From: Bacillota bacterium
GTDB lineage: Bacteria; Bacillota; UBA4882; UBA8346
DNA: 15,652 bases
Assembly (NCBI GenBank): GCA_023429995.1
Contig: JAEZCE010000024.1
Span: forward strand, 1 to 15,652
Direction of reading: 5' to 3'
A program made the position numbers and the translations under genes. The notes under the pieces were generated by a model. The model was not told the origin of the DNA and did no database searches. It was given only the letters and a program-made list of their open reading frames with translations. Of the stretch, positions 1 through 6,445 are shown in pieces (position 1 is the stretch's first letter; the number at the start of each line of letters is the position of its first letter).

Positions 1-86
1 GTTGACACAATTACATTTCAGGATAAATTGCCCAATAAAGTAATAATAAACAAATTTTTTTATCCTGAGTAAAGGCAATAGTCAAC
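1..86. repeat. Nested inverted repeat with promoter-like hexamers
   Basis: The outer arms are GTTGAC (1-6) and GTCAAC (81-86). The inner arms are CAGGATAAA (19-27) and TTTATCCTG (59-67), around a 31-base AT-rich loop. The sequence between inner and outer arms is not complementary. On the plus strand TTGACA (2-7) is followed after 16 bases by TAAATT (24-29). On the minus strand TTGACT (85-80) is followed after 17 bases by TAAAAA (62-57). The symmetry therefore gives two face-to-face sigma-A-like promoter candidates. No gene in the window is clearly driven by either. The element may continue left of the window, and its role is unknown. Confidence 0.4.
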
Positions 87-123
87 AATAAAAATGAAAA
101 GGATGGTTTTTACAGATAACGAT

Positions 124-343
124 GAAACGCAATCACCCAAGGCAGAAACGGAAAAACGGAAGGGAGAAACGCAATCACCCAAGGGAGAAATGGAAAAAAG
201 GATTGGAGAAATGCAATGACCCAAGGGAGAAATGGAAAAAAGGTTTGAAGAAACGCAATCACCCAAGGGAGAAATGGAAAAAAGGATTGAAGAAACGCAA
301 TCACCCAAGGGAGAAATGGAAAAAAGGAAGGGAGAAATGAAAT
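124..343. repeat. 42-bp tandem repeat, five units plus a partial sixth
   Basis: Five head-to-tail units of exactly 42 bases start at 124, 166, 208, 250 and 292, with a partial unit from 334. Each begins GAAACGCAATCACCC or a close variant and contains AAGGGAGAAATGG followed by an A-rich stretch. Units differ by scattered substitutions with no indels, and the inner units are the most alike. Because 42 is a multiple of three, any open frame repeats as a 14-residue peptide, and at least four frames stay open across the array. The plus frames read NHPREKWKKGLKKR or ETQSPKGEMEKRIE, and the minus frames read FPFLPWVIAFLQSF or a Ser/Pro/Cys-rich peptide. No start in these frames has a convincing ribosome binding site, so I treat it as a non-coding minisatellite. 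There are no unique spacers, so it is not a CRISPR array. Confidence 0.9.
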
Positions 344-498
344 CAGAAATCGCTGGAGCTGCGGCAAAGGGCTTTTCGGCTCGGCTCATGGGCCTTAATA
401 TTCTGGACCTGGTTCATTGGGTCGTCTATTCTCTGCGTCTCCGCGCCTTAGCGGGAGAATTAATCTTTTGGGCTTCGAAGTATTTTCTAAATAGGGGC
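344..498. other. Non-coding segment with a GC-rich dispersed-element-like core
   Basis: This stretch lies between the 42-bp array and the 3' end of the response regulator gene. At 431-457 it holds a GC-rich segment beginning CTCTGCGTCTCCGCGCC and ending in AGCGGGAG. It can fold into an imperfect hairpin (CTCCGC with GCGGGAG, one bulged G) without a T tract, so it is not a normal terminator for the minus-strand genes. The wording resembles short dispersed intergenic sequences of the CTCTGCG type that I recall from many bacterial genomes, but I cannot confirm this here. I see no gene. Confidence 0.35.
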
Positions 499-1254
499 TC
501 ATTTCCCTTCGCGGAACTCTGAGGGACTTTTCCCGGTTAAGTGCTTGAATATACGACTAAAATAGTATTGATCGGGATAGCCGACTAATTCGCCTATTTT
601 CTTGACCTCTAATTCCGGATTATTTAATAGAAGGTATTTTGCTTTATTAACACGTAAATTTTGTAGATATTTCACCGGGGTTTCATTGCGATATTTTTTA
701 TAAATTTTACTTAGGTATGGCGCTTGGAAATTGAATCTTTTGGCTAAGGAATTTAAGTTGATTTCCTGTGAAAAATTATCTTTAATAAACAACTCAATGA
801 AGCTGACGATTTCTTCGTATGAAGAATCAAATTTTTCATCTTTTTGGATCTGGCGCTGTAAAAAATCGGCATCCCCCTCAAGGCTGATTTGAATACGCTG
901 AAGGGCCGCTTTCAATTCTTCCAAATCCAAAGGTTTCAATAAATAATCTTTGACGCCATATTTCATAGCCTGTTTGGCATATTCAAAATCACTATAACCG
1001 CTAATAATGATTATTTTTATGTATGGGAAATTTAAAGCCACATTTTTTATCAGTTCAAGTCCATCCATAACCGGCATTCGGATATCGGTAATTAATAGAT
1101 CCGGGGAGGATTCTTCAATTTTTTCCAATGCTAATTTGCCGTTTTGGGTGGCGGCAGCTATTTCAAACCCCATACCAGTCTGATTAATTTTGTTTACGGT
1201 ATTATTTAAGATGAATTTCTCATCCTCGGCTACAATAACTTTAAAAATATTCAT
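499..1254 (-). CDS. YesN-type response regulator (REC + AraC helix-turn-helix)
   Basis: This 251-residue two-component regulator probably controls the divergent sugar operon. The N-terminal receiver domain (about 3-120) has the acidic pair E10/D11, the phospho-acceptor D57 in LLITDIRMPVMDG, S85 and K107 in YLLKPLD. A linker (about 121-150) leads to a C-terminal AraC/XylS DNA-binding domain (about 152-248) with two helix-turn-helix units, including NSLAKRFNFQAPYLSKIYKKY and the typical end RIFKHLTGKSPSEFR. The start ATG overlaps the TGA of the upstream kinase gene in ATGA, with a GGAGG ribosome binding site inside the kinase end, so the pair is translationally coupled. Phosphorylation by the partner kinase is expected to drive binding upstream of the transporter gene. 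REC-AraC proteins of this length normally sit beside CUT1 sugar transporters. The sugar cue cannot be read from the sequence. No clear terminator follows the gene. Confidence 0.93.
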   Translation of the reverse strand: MNIFKVIVAEDEKFILNNTVNKINQTGMGFEIAAATQNGKLALEKIEESSPDLLITDIRMPVMDGLELIKNVALNFPYIKIIIISGYSDFEYAKQAMKYGVKDYLLKPLDLEELKAALQRIQISLEGDADFLQRQIQKDEKFDSSYEEIVSFIELFIKDNFSQEINLNSLAKRFNFQAPYLSKIYKKYRNETPVKYLQNLRVNKAKYLLLNNPELEVKKIGELVGYPDQYYFSRIFKHLTGKSPSEFREGK

Positions 1255-3071
1255 TCTTCAGTATGTTCCTCCGTTTTTATTTTTAAGCCGCCGCCAACAG
1301 TAATCATCGCGCCGCCCTTCGGATGATTCTCAATTTTAAATACCATTTGATCTCCATAGGTCATTTTCAACCGGATATAGATGTTTAACAACCCCATTCC
1401 ATCCAAATCAAGGCCGGGACGAAAAGTTTTGTTTATTTCATTCATTTTTTGAAATAACGCTGATATTTCTTCACAGGTAAACCCCGGACCATTATCGGCG
1501 ACTGTTACTTGCCAACTGTGGTTTTCTCCCTTCAAAGATTTCACCTTAATATTCCAAGGAGGTTCAATATGAGTGCCATATTTAATGGCATTTTCAACCA
1601 AAGGTTGGATGATTAGTTTAGGAATTTCCACATTGTCAATTTCGGGATTCGTTTCAATAGTATACAGAAGATTGTCTCCATGGCGGTACTTCATACATTC
1701 TAAATATTTTTCAGTATAATCCAATTCCAATTTCATTTTTACCAATGAGGATTTGTGAGATGAGATATAGCGAAGCAGATAAGAAACATTCTTACACATC
1801 TTTACGACCAACTCCGGCATATTCTCTTCGGCCATGGCGCTGATGGTGGCAAGGGTGTTATATAAAAAATGGGGGTTCATCTGGGATTGGAGCGCCAGCA
1901 TCTGGGCGCGCATTTCGTGTTGTTCCGATGATATCCGTTCTTCAATCGATTTTTTTAATTGGTAATTCATTTTTTGAAAAGCTAAATTTAGTTCTTCCAA
2001 CTCATTTAACCCACTATTCAGCTCTTTGGGGTTTGAGGGATTTTTTTCCCAATTAAAGGACTTGATGGCGTTACGCAGTTTAGCAATGGGAGTGGTTATT
2101 TTTCTAGCTGCTCCAAAAGATAGCAATAATGCAAAGAACAAAATGATTACCACTCCCCAAATGGTTATTTCGCTGAAAACAAAGAGTGGAGCCAACAGTT
2201 TCGCTTCAGGGGTTATGATGATCACTGTCCAACCGGTATAATCGGAACTTGAGTAGCTTAATAATTCTTTCTCCTTGGAAATGGGATTTTTGATTCGAAA
2301 AGAGTTTTTGGAATGATTCTTTTTTATCAATCGATAGTAATATTGAAAATTTGATAAGGAAACTCCGGTATTAGGATATAAAAGCTCACCGGAGTCATTA
2401 CAGATATAAAAACTTTTATTTTTAGGATCTTTGTCCAACAATTCGTGAAAGCTGCTGAAAATATAATCACAATCTTGTTTTATTTCGATAATCCCCCGCG
2501 GGGTAAAGAAATTATCAAAATATACCCGGCACAATGAGATAAAATATTTATTCCTATTGACTAAATTTTTATCTACATATGGCTTCGATGTATATTTTTT
2601 GCCATTCTTTGCGACAACAGCGGCAAACCAAAATTTTTTCCGGACATCATCCTTTTGGAGGTTGGTATGGGTGCCAATCACTAACCCGTTGAAATCATAC
2701 AAATTTAGTTGGAGGGGAGGCAGGGATGGACCTGAAACGGCTACCATGATATCAACAATTTTTCCGGCATTGGTTATTTTTTTGGCATTGAATTTATTAA
2801 ATGGGCCATTGGTTAAATAGTCATGAAAATGGTCTTTTATCAGGTTGGAATATACAACGTTCAAAGAAATATCATCCATTTTTTGAATTTCTAAATCAAG
2901 TTTTTTCGATAACGATAAGCAAAGATCCTCAACGGCCGCAAAATTGTTTTTTCTTAAAAGATCCGCTGTATAGAAATAAAAAAAAGTAACGAAAATGGCG
3001 CTAACCACAATAATGATTAGGGAGTAGGTAAAAAAGAGGTTCCATTGGATGGTAGTCGGTTTTGTTTTCAT
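1251..3071 (-). CDS. YesM-type sensor histidine kinase
   Basis: This membrane sensor kinase is the partner of the downstream response regulator. From ATG at 3071 it has 606 residues. A first membrane segment lies at about 12-34, followed by an extracytoplasmic sensor region (about 35-290) of the length and style of double-Cache domains. A second membrane segment (about 297-320) leads into a HAMP-like linker. The His_kinase box is NPHFLYNTL with H401 as the likely phosphorylation site. The ATPase has an N box (LVENAIKYG, N494), a G1 box (DNGPGF, D526) and a G2 box (GMGLLNI, about 558). The open frame continues upstream to a TTG at 3089, but GAGG five bases before ATG 3071 decides the shorter start. 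The 3' end overlaps the regulator gene by four bases. It probably senses an extracellular sugar or the loaded binding protein. Which one is inference. Confidence 0.93.
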   Translation of the reverse strand: MKTKPTTIQWNLFFTYSLIIIVVSAIFVTFFYFYTADLLRKNNFAAVEDLCLSLSKKLDLEIQKMDDISLNVVYSNLIKDHFHDYLTNGPFNKFNAKKITNAGKIVDIMVAVSGPSLPPLQLNLYDFNGLVIGTHTNLQKDDVRKKFWFAAVVAKNGKKYTSKPYVDKNLVNRNKYFISLCRVYFDNFFTPRGIIEIKQDCDYIFSSFHELLDKDPKNKSFYICNDSGELLYPNTGVSLSNFQYYYRLIKKNHSKNSFRIKNPISKEKELLSYSSSDYTGWTVIIITPEAKLLAPLFVFSEITIWGVVIILFFALLLSFGAARKITTPIAKLRNAIKSFNWEKNPSNPKELNSGLNELEELNLAFQKMNYQLKKSIEERISSEQHEMRAQMLALQSQMNPHFLYNTLATISAMAEENMPELVVKMCKNVSYLLRYISSHKSSLVKMKLELDYTEKYLECMKYRHGDNLLYTIETNPEIDNVEIPKLIIQPLVENAIKYGTHIEPPWNIKVKSLKGENHSWQVTVADNGPGFTCEEISALFQKMNEINKTFRPGLDLDGMGLLNIYIRLKMTYGDQMVFKIENHPKGGAMITVGGGLKIKTEEHTEE

Positions 3072-3159
3072 TTTAACCTCAAGAATCAATTTGAGTTTTA
3101 AATTGCCCTAGGAAAAAAAAGATAAACAAGAATTCTTTCTTTGTGCATGGTTAATTGAA

Positions 3160-3187
3160 TTGACTTAAAGTATTATGAAAATGTGAT
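3160..3187 (+). promoter_or_regulatory. Candidate promoter of the sugar operon
   Basis: The space between the divergent kinase gene and the binding-protein gene (3072-3288) holds TTGACT at 3160-3165 and TGTGAT at 3182-3187, with a 16-base spacer. The -35 match is good and the -10 is fair. This leaves a leader of roughly 95 bases. The leader contains a second Shine-Dalgarno-like GGGAGG near 3220 that serves no evident gene. The binding site for the AraC-type regulator should also lie in this space, but I could not identify a direct repeat with confidence. Confidence 0.4.
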
Positions 3188-3288
3188 TAACGGATAGTTA
3201 CATTGTAATCTAAATTTCAGGGAGGTGTCAAATCCAGGAAATAAGAAAAGGAATTGCTTTCATCCGAATAATATGAGGAGGGAATCAA

Positions 3289-4575
3289 GTGAAAAAATTT
3301 GTTGCCGTAAGTTTTATAGTGTTGCTACTGTTTACTTTATTTTTAGTATCCGGTTTTGCTGCTGGTAAAAATGTAACTCTTACAGTCCTTTCAGGTCAGG
3401 ATCAGATCCGTGATGCCGAGGTAAAATTGGCGGAGAAATTTACTCAAAAAACCGGTATCAAGATTGACTTTCAGATTATTCCTGCAGATCAATTTGATAA
3501 CTTAATAGCAACCCGCTTAAACTCCGGCGAGTGTTCCGACATTTTTATGGGCCAATCCGGTGCTTTAAATATCGGACCCCGCTATAATGTCGTCAAAAAC
3601 TGTGTGGATTTAACAGCTGAACCGTGGGTTAAGAAGTTTGATCCGACTGTCCTGAGTGCGGTCACCTTAAATAAAAAAGTTTACGGGTTTGAATTATGGG
3701 ATTTGAGCAATGTTTGGTCGTTTGTTTATAATAAACAGATTTTTAATAAATTAGGAATTGCTCCTCCGAAGACCTATGCCGAATTTAAAGCGGCTTGTGA
3801 AAAAATCAAAGCAGCCGGGATTACGCCTATATATGAGCCGATTTCCGACGGTTGGCACCATGTGCTGATGTTTCCGGAGATGGGAGCCAGACTTAACGAG
3901 TTGCATCCAGGACTTGTTGATCAATTAAATAAAAACAAAATCAAACTGGCAGATGTACCCGATGCTCAAAAACTATTGGAACAGATCTTGGAAACTTTTA
4001 AATATTTTGGCAAAAACTCTTTTGCCGATACTTATGCCGATACTTCCAGAAATCTGGATTCAGGTCAATTTGCCATGACTGTGAGACAACAAACTTTTCC
4101 GGTGGAATTCGCCAAAGATATGCCGAATAGTAAATTAAAAGCCGATGATTTTGGAATTTTTGTCATGCCGTTTTTGGATAATCAACTTAAAAATATGAAC
4201 CCTCAAGGACCTACTCACTTTATCTACAGCGGAAGCAAACATATTAAAGAAGCTAAAGCGTACTTCAAATTCCTGGCGACTGTGGAGAATGCTCAATTTT
4301 ATCTCAATAATGAACCCCGTTTTGTTTGGCTGCCTATCAACGGAGTTAAGCCCAAGGAATCCAACCTTGTGAAGGAATTAAACGCTTCCGTTAAAAAAGC
4401 AGGCCCGGTAATGCAAGCTAGTGTAAGTTATATCGATCCCCAATGGATGCAAATTGGTAAGGATATGCAGGATATGTTTCTGGGCCAACTGACTCCGAAA
4501 CAAGTTCTTCAAAATGTCGATAAGAGAAGGGCCGAACAAGCCTTAGCCCAAAAAGATCCGGCGTGGGCAAAATAA
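3289..4575 (+). CDS. ABC transporter sugar-binding protein (CUT1 family)
   Basis: This 428-residue extracytoplasmic binding protein captures the sugar for the two permeases encoded next. It starts with GTG at 3289, set by GAGGAGGG at 3275-3282 six bases upstream. The signal peptide has MKK, a hydrophobic core (about 4-22) and probable cleavage near GFA/AG at about 24-26. There is no cysteine after the core, so it is a signal peptidase I substrate rather than the lipoprotein usual in one-membrane Bacillota. The mature part shows the family-1/8 binding-protein pattern: an N-terminal lobe opening with LTVLSGQDQ, then DIFMGQSGA, the hinge-region WDLSNVWSFVYNKQIF, and a late VSYIDPQWMQIGKDMQDMFLGQLTP typical of oligosaccharide-binding members. 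It is the first gene of the operon and is followed by a stem-loop. The ligand is unknown. The downstream fucosidase suggests a fucosylated oligosaccharide. Confidence 0.92.
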   Translation: MKKFVAVSFIVLLLFTLFLVSGFAAGKNVTLTVLSGQDQIRDAEVKLAEKFTQKTGIKIDFQIIPADQFDNLIATRLNSGECSDIFMGQSGALNIGPRYNVVKNCVDLTAEPWVKKFDPTVLSAVTLNKKVYGFELWDLSNVWSFVYNKQIFNKLGIAPPKTYAEFKAACEKIKAAGITPIYEPISDGWHHVLMFPEMGARLNELHPGLVDQLNKNKIKLADVPDAQKLLEQILETFKYFGKNSFADTYADTSRNLDSGQFAMTVRQQTFPVEFAKDMPNSKLKADDFGIFVMPFLDNQLKNMNPQGPTHFIYSGSKHIKEAKAYFKFLATVENAQFYLNNEPRFVWLPINGVKPKESNLVKELNASVKKAGPVMQASVSYIDPQWMQIGKDMQDMFLGQLTPKQVLQNVDKRRAEQALAQKDPAWAK

Positions 4576-4588
4576 AACGGTATGAAAA

Positions 4589-4618
4589 TTTACGGGCAGC
4601 CTTAAGGCTGCCCGTAAA
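4589..4618 (+). promoter_or_regulatory. Intercistronic stem-loop after the binding-protein gene
   Basis: A perfect 13-bp stem (4589-4601 with 4606-4618, core ACGGGCAGCC/GGCTGCCCGT) closes a TTAA loop. It begins 13 bases after the stop codon. The plus strand shows only A-rich sequence after it and no T tract, so it is a poor intrinsic terminator. In operons with this order such hairpins commonly protect the binding-protein transcript from 3' decay or cause partial termination, which gives more binding protein than permease. That role is inference here. Confidence 0.75.
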
Positions 4619-4674
4619 AACAAATACTACTATCAACTAAAAATACTTGTTTTTAGAGTTTGGGGGAAAAGACT

Positions 4675-5568
4675 GTGATCCAAAAGAGCTTAAAAAGTAA
4701 AATCTATCCGACCTATTTTGCCTTCGGGGCATTAGCGCTTTATCTTCTCTTATATGTAATTCCCAGTTTGATCGGAGTTGTCTTTTCATTTACCGACTGG
4801 AACCAATATCGGGACATCTCGACTCTGACTTTTGTCGGTCTTAAGAATTACCGGACGATATTTTCACCAACTGAAAATTATCTTAAATTTATCAATAATA
4901 CTTTTGTGTTCACGATTATAACCACAATTTTTAAAACCATATTTGGTTTAGGCTTGGCGTTATTGCTGGATAGTCAGATTAAGAAACGTAATTGGCACCG
5001 GGCACTGGCCTTTTTTCCGTCAATCATCTCAATGATAGTGATTGGACTCACCTTTCGCTCAATTTTAAATCCACAATACGGAATCTTAAACAATTTCTTA
5101 CGGGGGATTGGATTGGGATCTTTGGCCCAAACTTGGCTGGGAGATTTGAAATGGGTCTTTCCTTCGGTCATGGCTGTAGATATATGGAAAGGTATGGGAT
5201 ATATTATGACTATCTTGTTAGCCGGTTTGCAACTCATACCGAAAGAATATTACGAGTCCTCCGAAATTGATGGCGCCTCTTCTTGGAGAAGATTTAGGCA
5301 CATTACCTTCCCTTTATTAATGCCGACCATTATGGTTACGACCGTCTTAAATGTATTATACGGATTGAGAGTGTTTGACATTATTTATGTATTAACCAAA
5401 GGCGGGCCTGGTAATGCGACTGCTGTTGTTTTCACTGAGGTTTTCGATAAGTTTGGTTGGGGGGACTACGCGGTTGGTACCACTTTATCGACGGTTATGT
5501 TAATTTTCACCGCCACAGTTGGTTTCTTTATGGTGAAAGTTCTTAACCCCAAGGAGGTTGAGCTTTAA
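4675..5568 (+). CDS. Sugar ABC transporter permease, MalF/UgpA type
   Basis: This inner-membrane permease subunit is the first of a pair in a CUT1 importer. From GTG at 4675 it has 297 residues, and GGGGGA at 4662-4667, seven bases upstream, selects this start over an in-frame TTG at 4660. Six membrane segments are visible, beginning with ALYLLLYVIPSLIGVVFSF and ending with the last segment before VKVLNPKEVEL. The conserved EAA loop, which contacts the ATPase, is at about 192-216 and reads EYYESSEIDGASSWRRF followed by HITFPLL. It overlaps the next gene by one base (TAATG). No ATPase gene is present in the window. Importers of this class usually share a general MsmX/UgpC-like ATPase encoded elsewhere. 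Confidence 0.93.
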   Translation: MIQKSLKSKIYPTYFAFGALALYLLLYVIPSLIGVVFSFTDWNQYRDISTLTFVGLKNYRTIFSPTENYLKFINNTFVFTIITTIFKTIFGLGLALLLDSQIKKRNWHRALAFFPSIISMIVIGLTFRSILNPQYGILNNFLRGIGLGSLAQTWLGDLKWVFPSVMAVDIWKGMGYIMTILLAGLQLIPKEYYESSEIDGASSWRRFRHITFPLLMPTIMVTTVLNVLYGLRVFDIIYVLTKGGPGNATAVVFTEVFDKFGWGDYAVGTTLSTVMLIFTATVGFFMVKVLNPKEVEL

Positions 5569-6392
5569 TGCAGGTTAGGAAATGGTTTGTAAATATCCTC
5601 AATAATCTAACGGCTTGCATCGTTAGTCTAATCATGATTATCCCAATGCTGTTTATTTTGATCAATTCATTAAAGACTCAAGCGGAGGCCAATTCATTAA
5701 CAATGGCGCTTCCCAAATCGTGGGAATTCATTAATTATCTTGACGTCATTAACAAAAATGAGTGGTTGCTACAGTTTGGCAACAGTCTGTTTTATGCTAC
5801 GGTCACTGTCACATTAGGGATACTATTATCATCAATGGCTGCTTATGTTCTGGCCCGCAATCGCACCCGTTTGAACCGGTTTTTGTATTTTTTTATTATT
5901 TTGGGACTAACCTTGAATCTAAACCATATTGCATTGATGAAAATTATGCAAATAACCCATCTATTGAATACCCGGATTGGGATGAGCTTGATATTTACCG
6001 CCCAGCAAATCCCTTTTAGCGTATTTCTAATTTATGGTTTTATTGCAACCGTACCCCGGGAACTTGATGAAGCCGGAATTATTGATGGATGTAATACCGG
6101 CAAGTTATTTTTTAAAATCATATTTCCATTATTGAAACCGGTCACAGTTACACTGATGATCTTAAATTTCCTAAATTCGTGGAATGAATTTGTATTACCG
6201 TTATATTATTTAAATTCCACTTCAAAATGGCCAATCACCATTGCTGTCTATACTTTTTTCGGGCGCTATCAACAGAGTTGGAATCTGGTTTGCGCCGATA
6301 TCATATTAACTTGTGTACCCGTTTGTATCATCTATTTAATTGGCCAAAAATATATTGTATCCGGTATGACTGCCGGTTCGGTTAAAGGGTAA
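5568..6392 (+). CDS. Sugar ABC transporter permease, MalG/UgpE type
   Basis: This 274-residue protein is the second permease subunit and forms a heterodimer with the product of the gene before it. The start ATG shares its A with the preceding stop codon, and AAGGAGG at 5551-5557 supplies the ribosome binding site. Six membrane segments are apparent: about 14-33, then the block with SSMAAYVLARNRTRLNRF, then others up to CVPVCIIYLIG. The EAA loop at about 163-188 reads PRELDEAGIIDGCNTGKLF followed by KIIFPLLKP. The C-terminus KYIVSGMTAGSVKG is the usual end of this family. It differs clearly from the broken MalG relic further right, so the two are not recent copies of each other. The next gene starts 53 bases downstream. 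Confidence 0.93.
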   Translation: MQVRKWFVNILNNLTACIVSLIMIIPMLFILINSLKTQAEANSLTMALPKSWEFINYLDVINKNEWLLQFGNSLFYATVTVTLGILLSSMAAYVLARNRTRLNRFLYFFIILGLTLNLNHIALMKIMQITHLLNTRIGMSLIFTAQQIPFSVFLIYGFIATVPRELDEAGIIDGCNTGKLFFKIIFPLLKPVTVTLMILNFLNSWNEFVLPLYYLNSTSKWPITIAVYTFFGRYQQSWNLVCADIILTCVPVCIIYLIGQKYIVSGMTAGSVKG

Positions 6393-6445
6393 CCATAATA
6401 ATTTGAGGACTCGATATTGAGTTCAAATCATTGGAGGCATTACGG

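Noticed and set aside
124..343. CRISPR array
   Set aside because: The units are directly adjacent with no unique spacers, and no cas genes are in the window.
431..457. Terminator for the two-component gene pair
   Set aside because: The hairpin is imperfect and no T tract follows it on the minus strand.
122..522. Possible small repeat proteins encoded in the 42-bp array on either strand
   Set aside because: Several frames are open only because the unit length is a multiple of three and lacks stops. No start has a ribosome binding site, and the frames compete with one another.
3072..3089. Upstream TTG start for the sensor kinase
   Set aside because: GAGG is placed correctly for ATG 3071, and the extra codons would include that ribosome binding site.
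3220..3288. Leader peptide starting at GTG 3225 after GGGAGG
   Set aside because: The frame simply runs into the binding-protein gene out of phase, with no regulatory hairpin or codon bias to support it.
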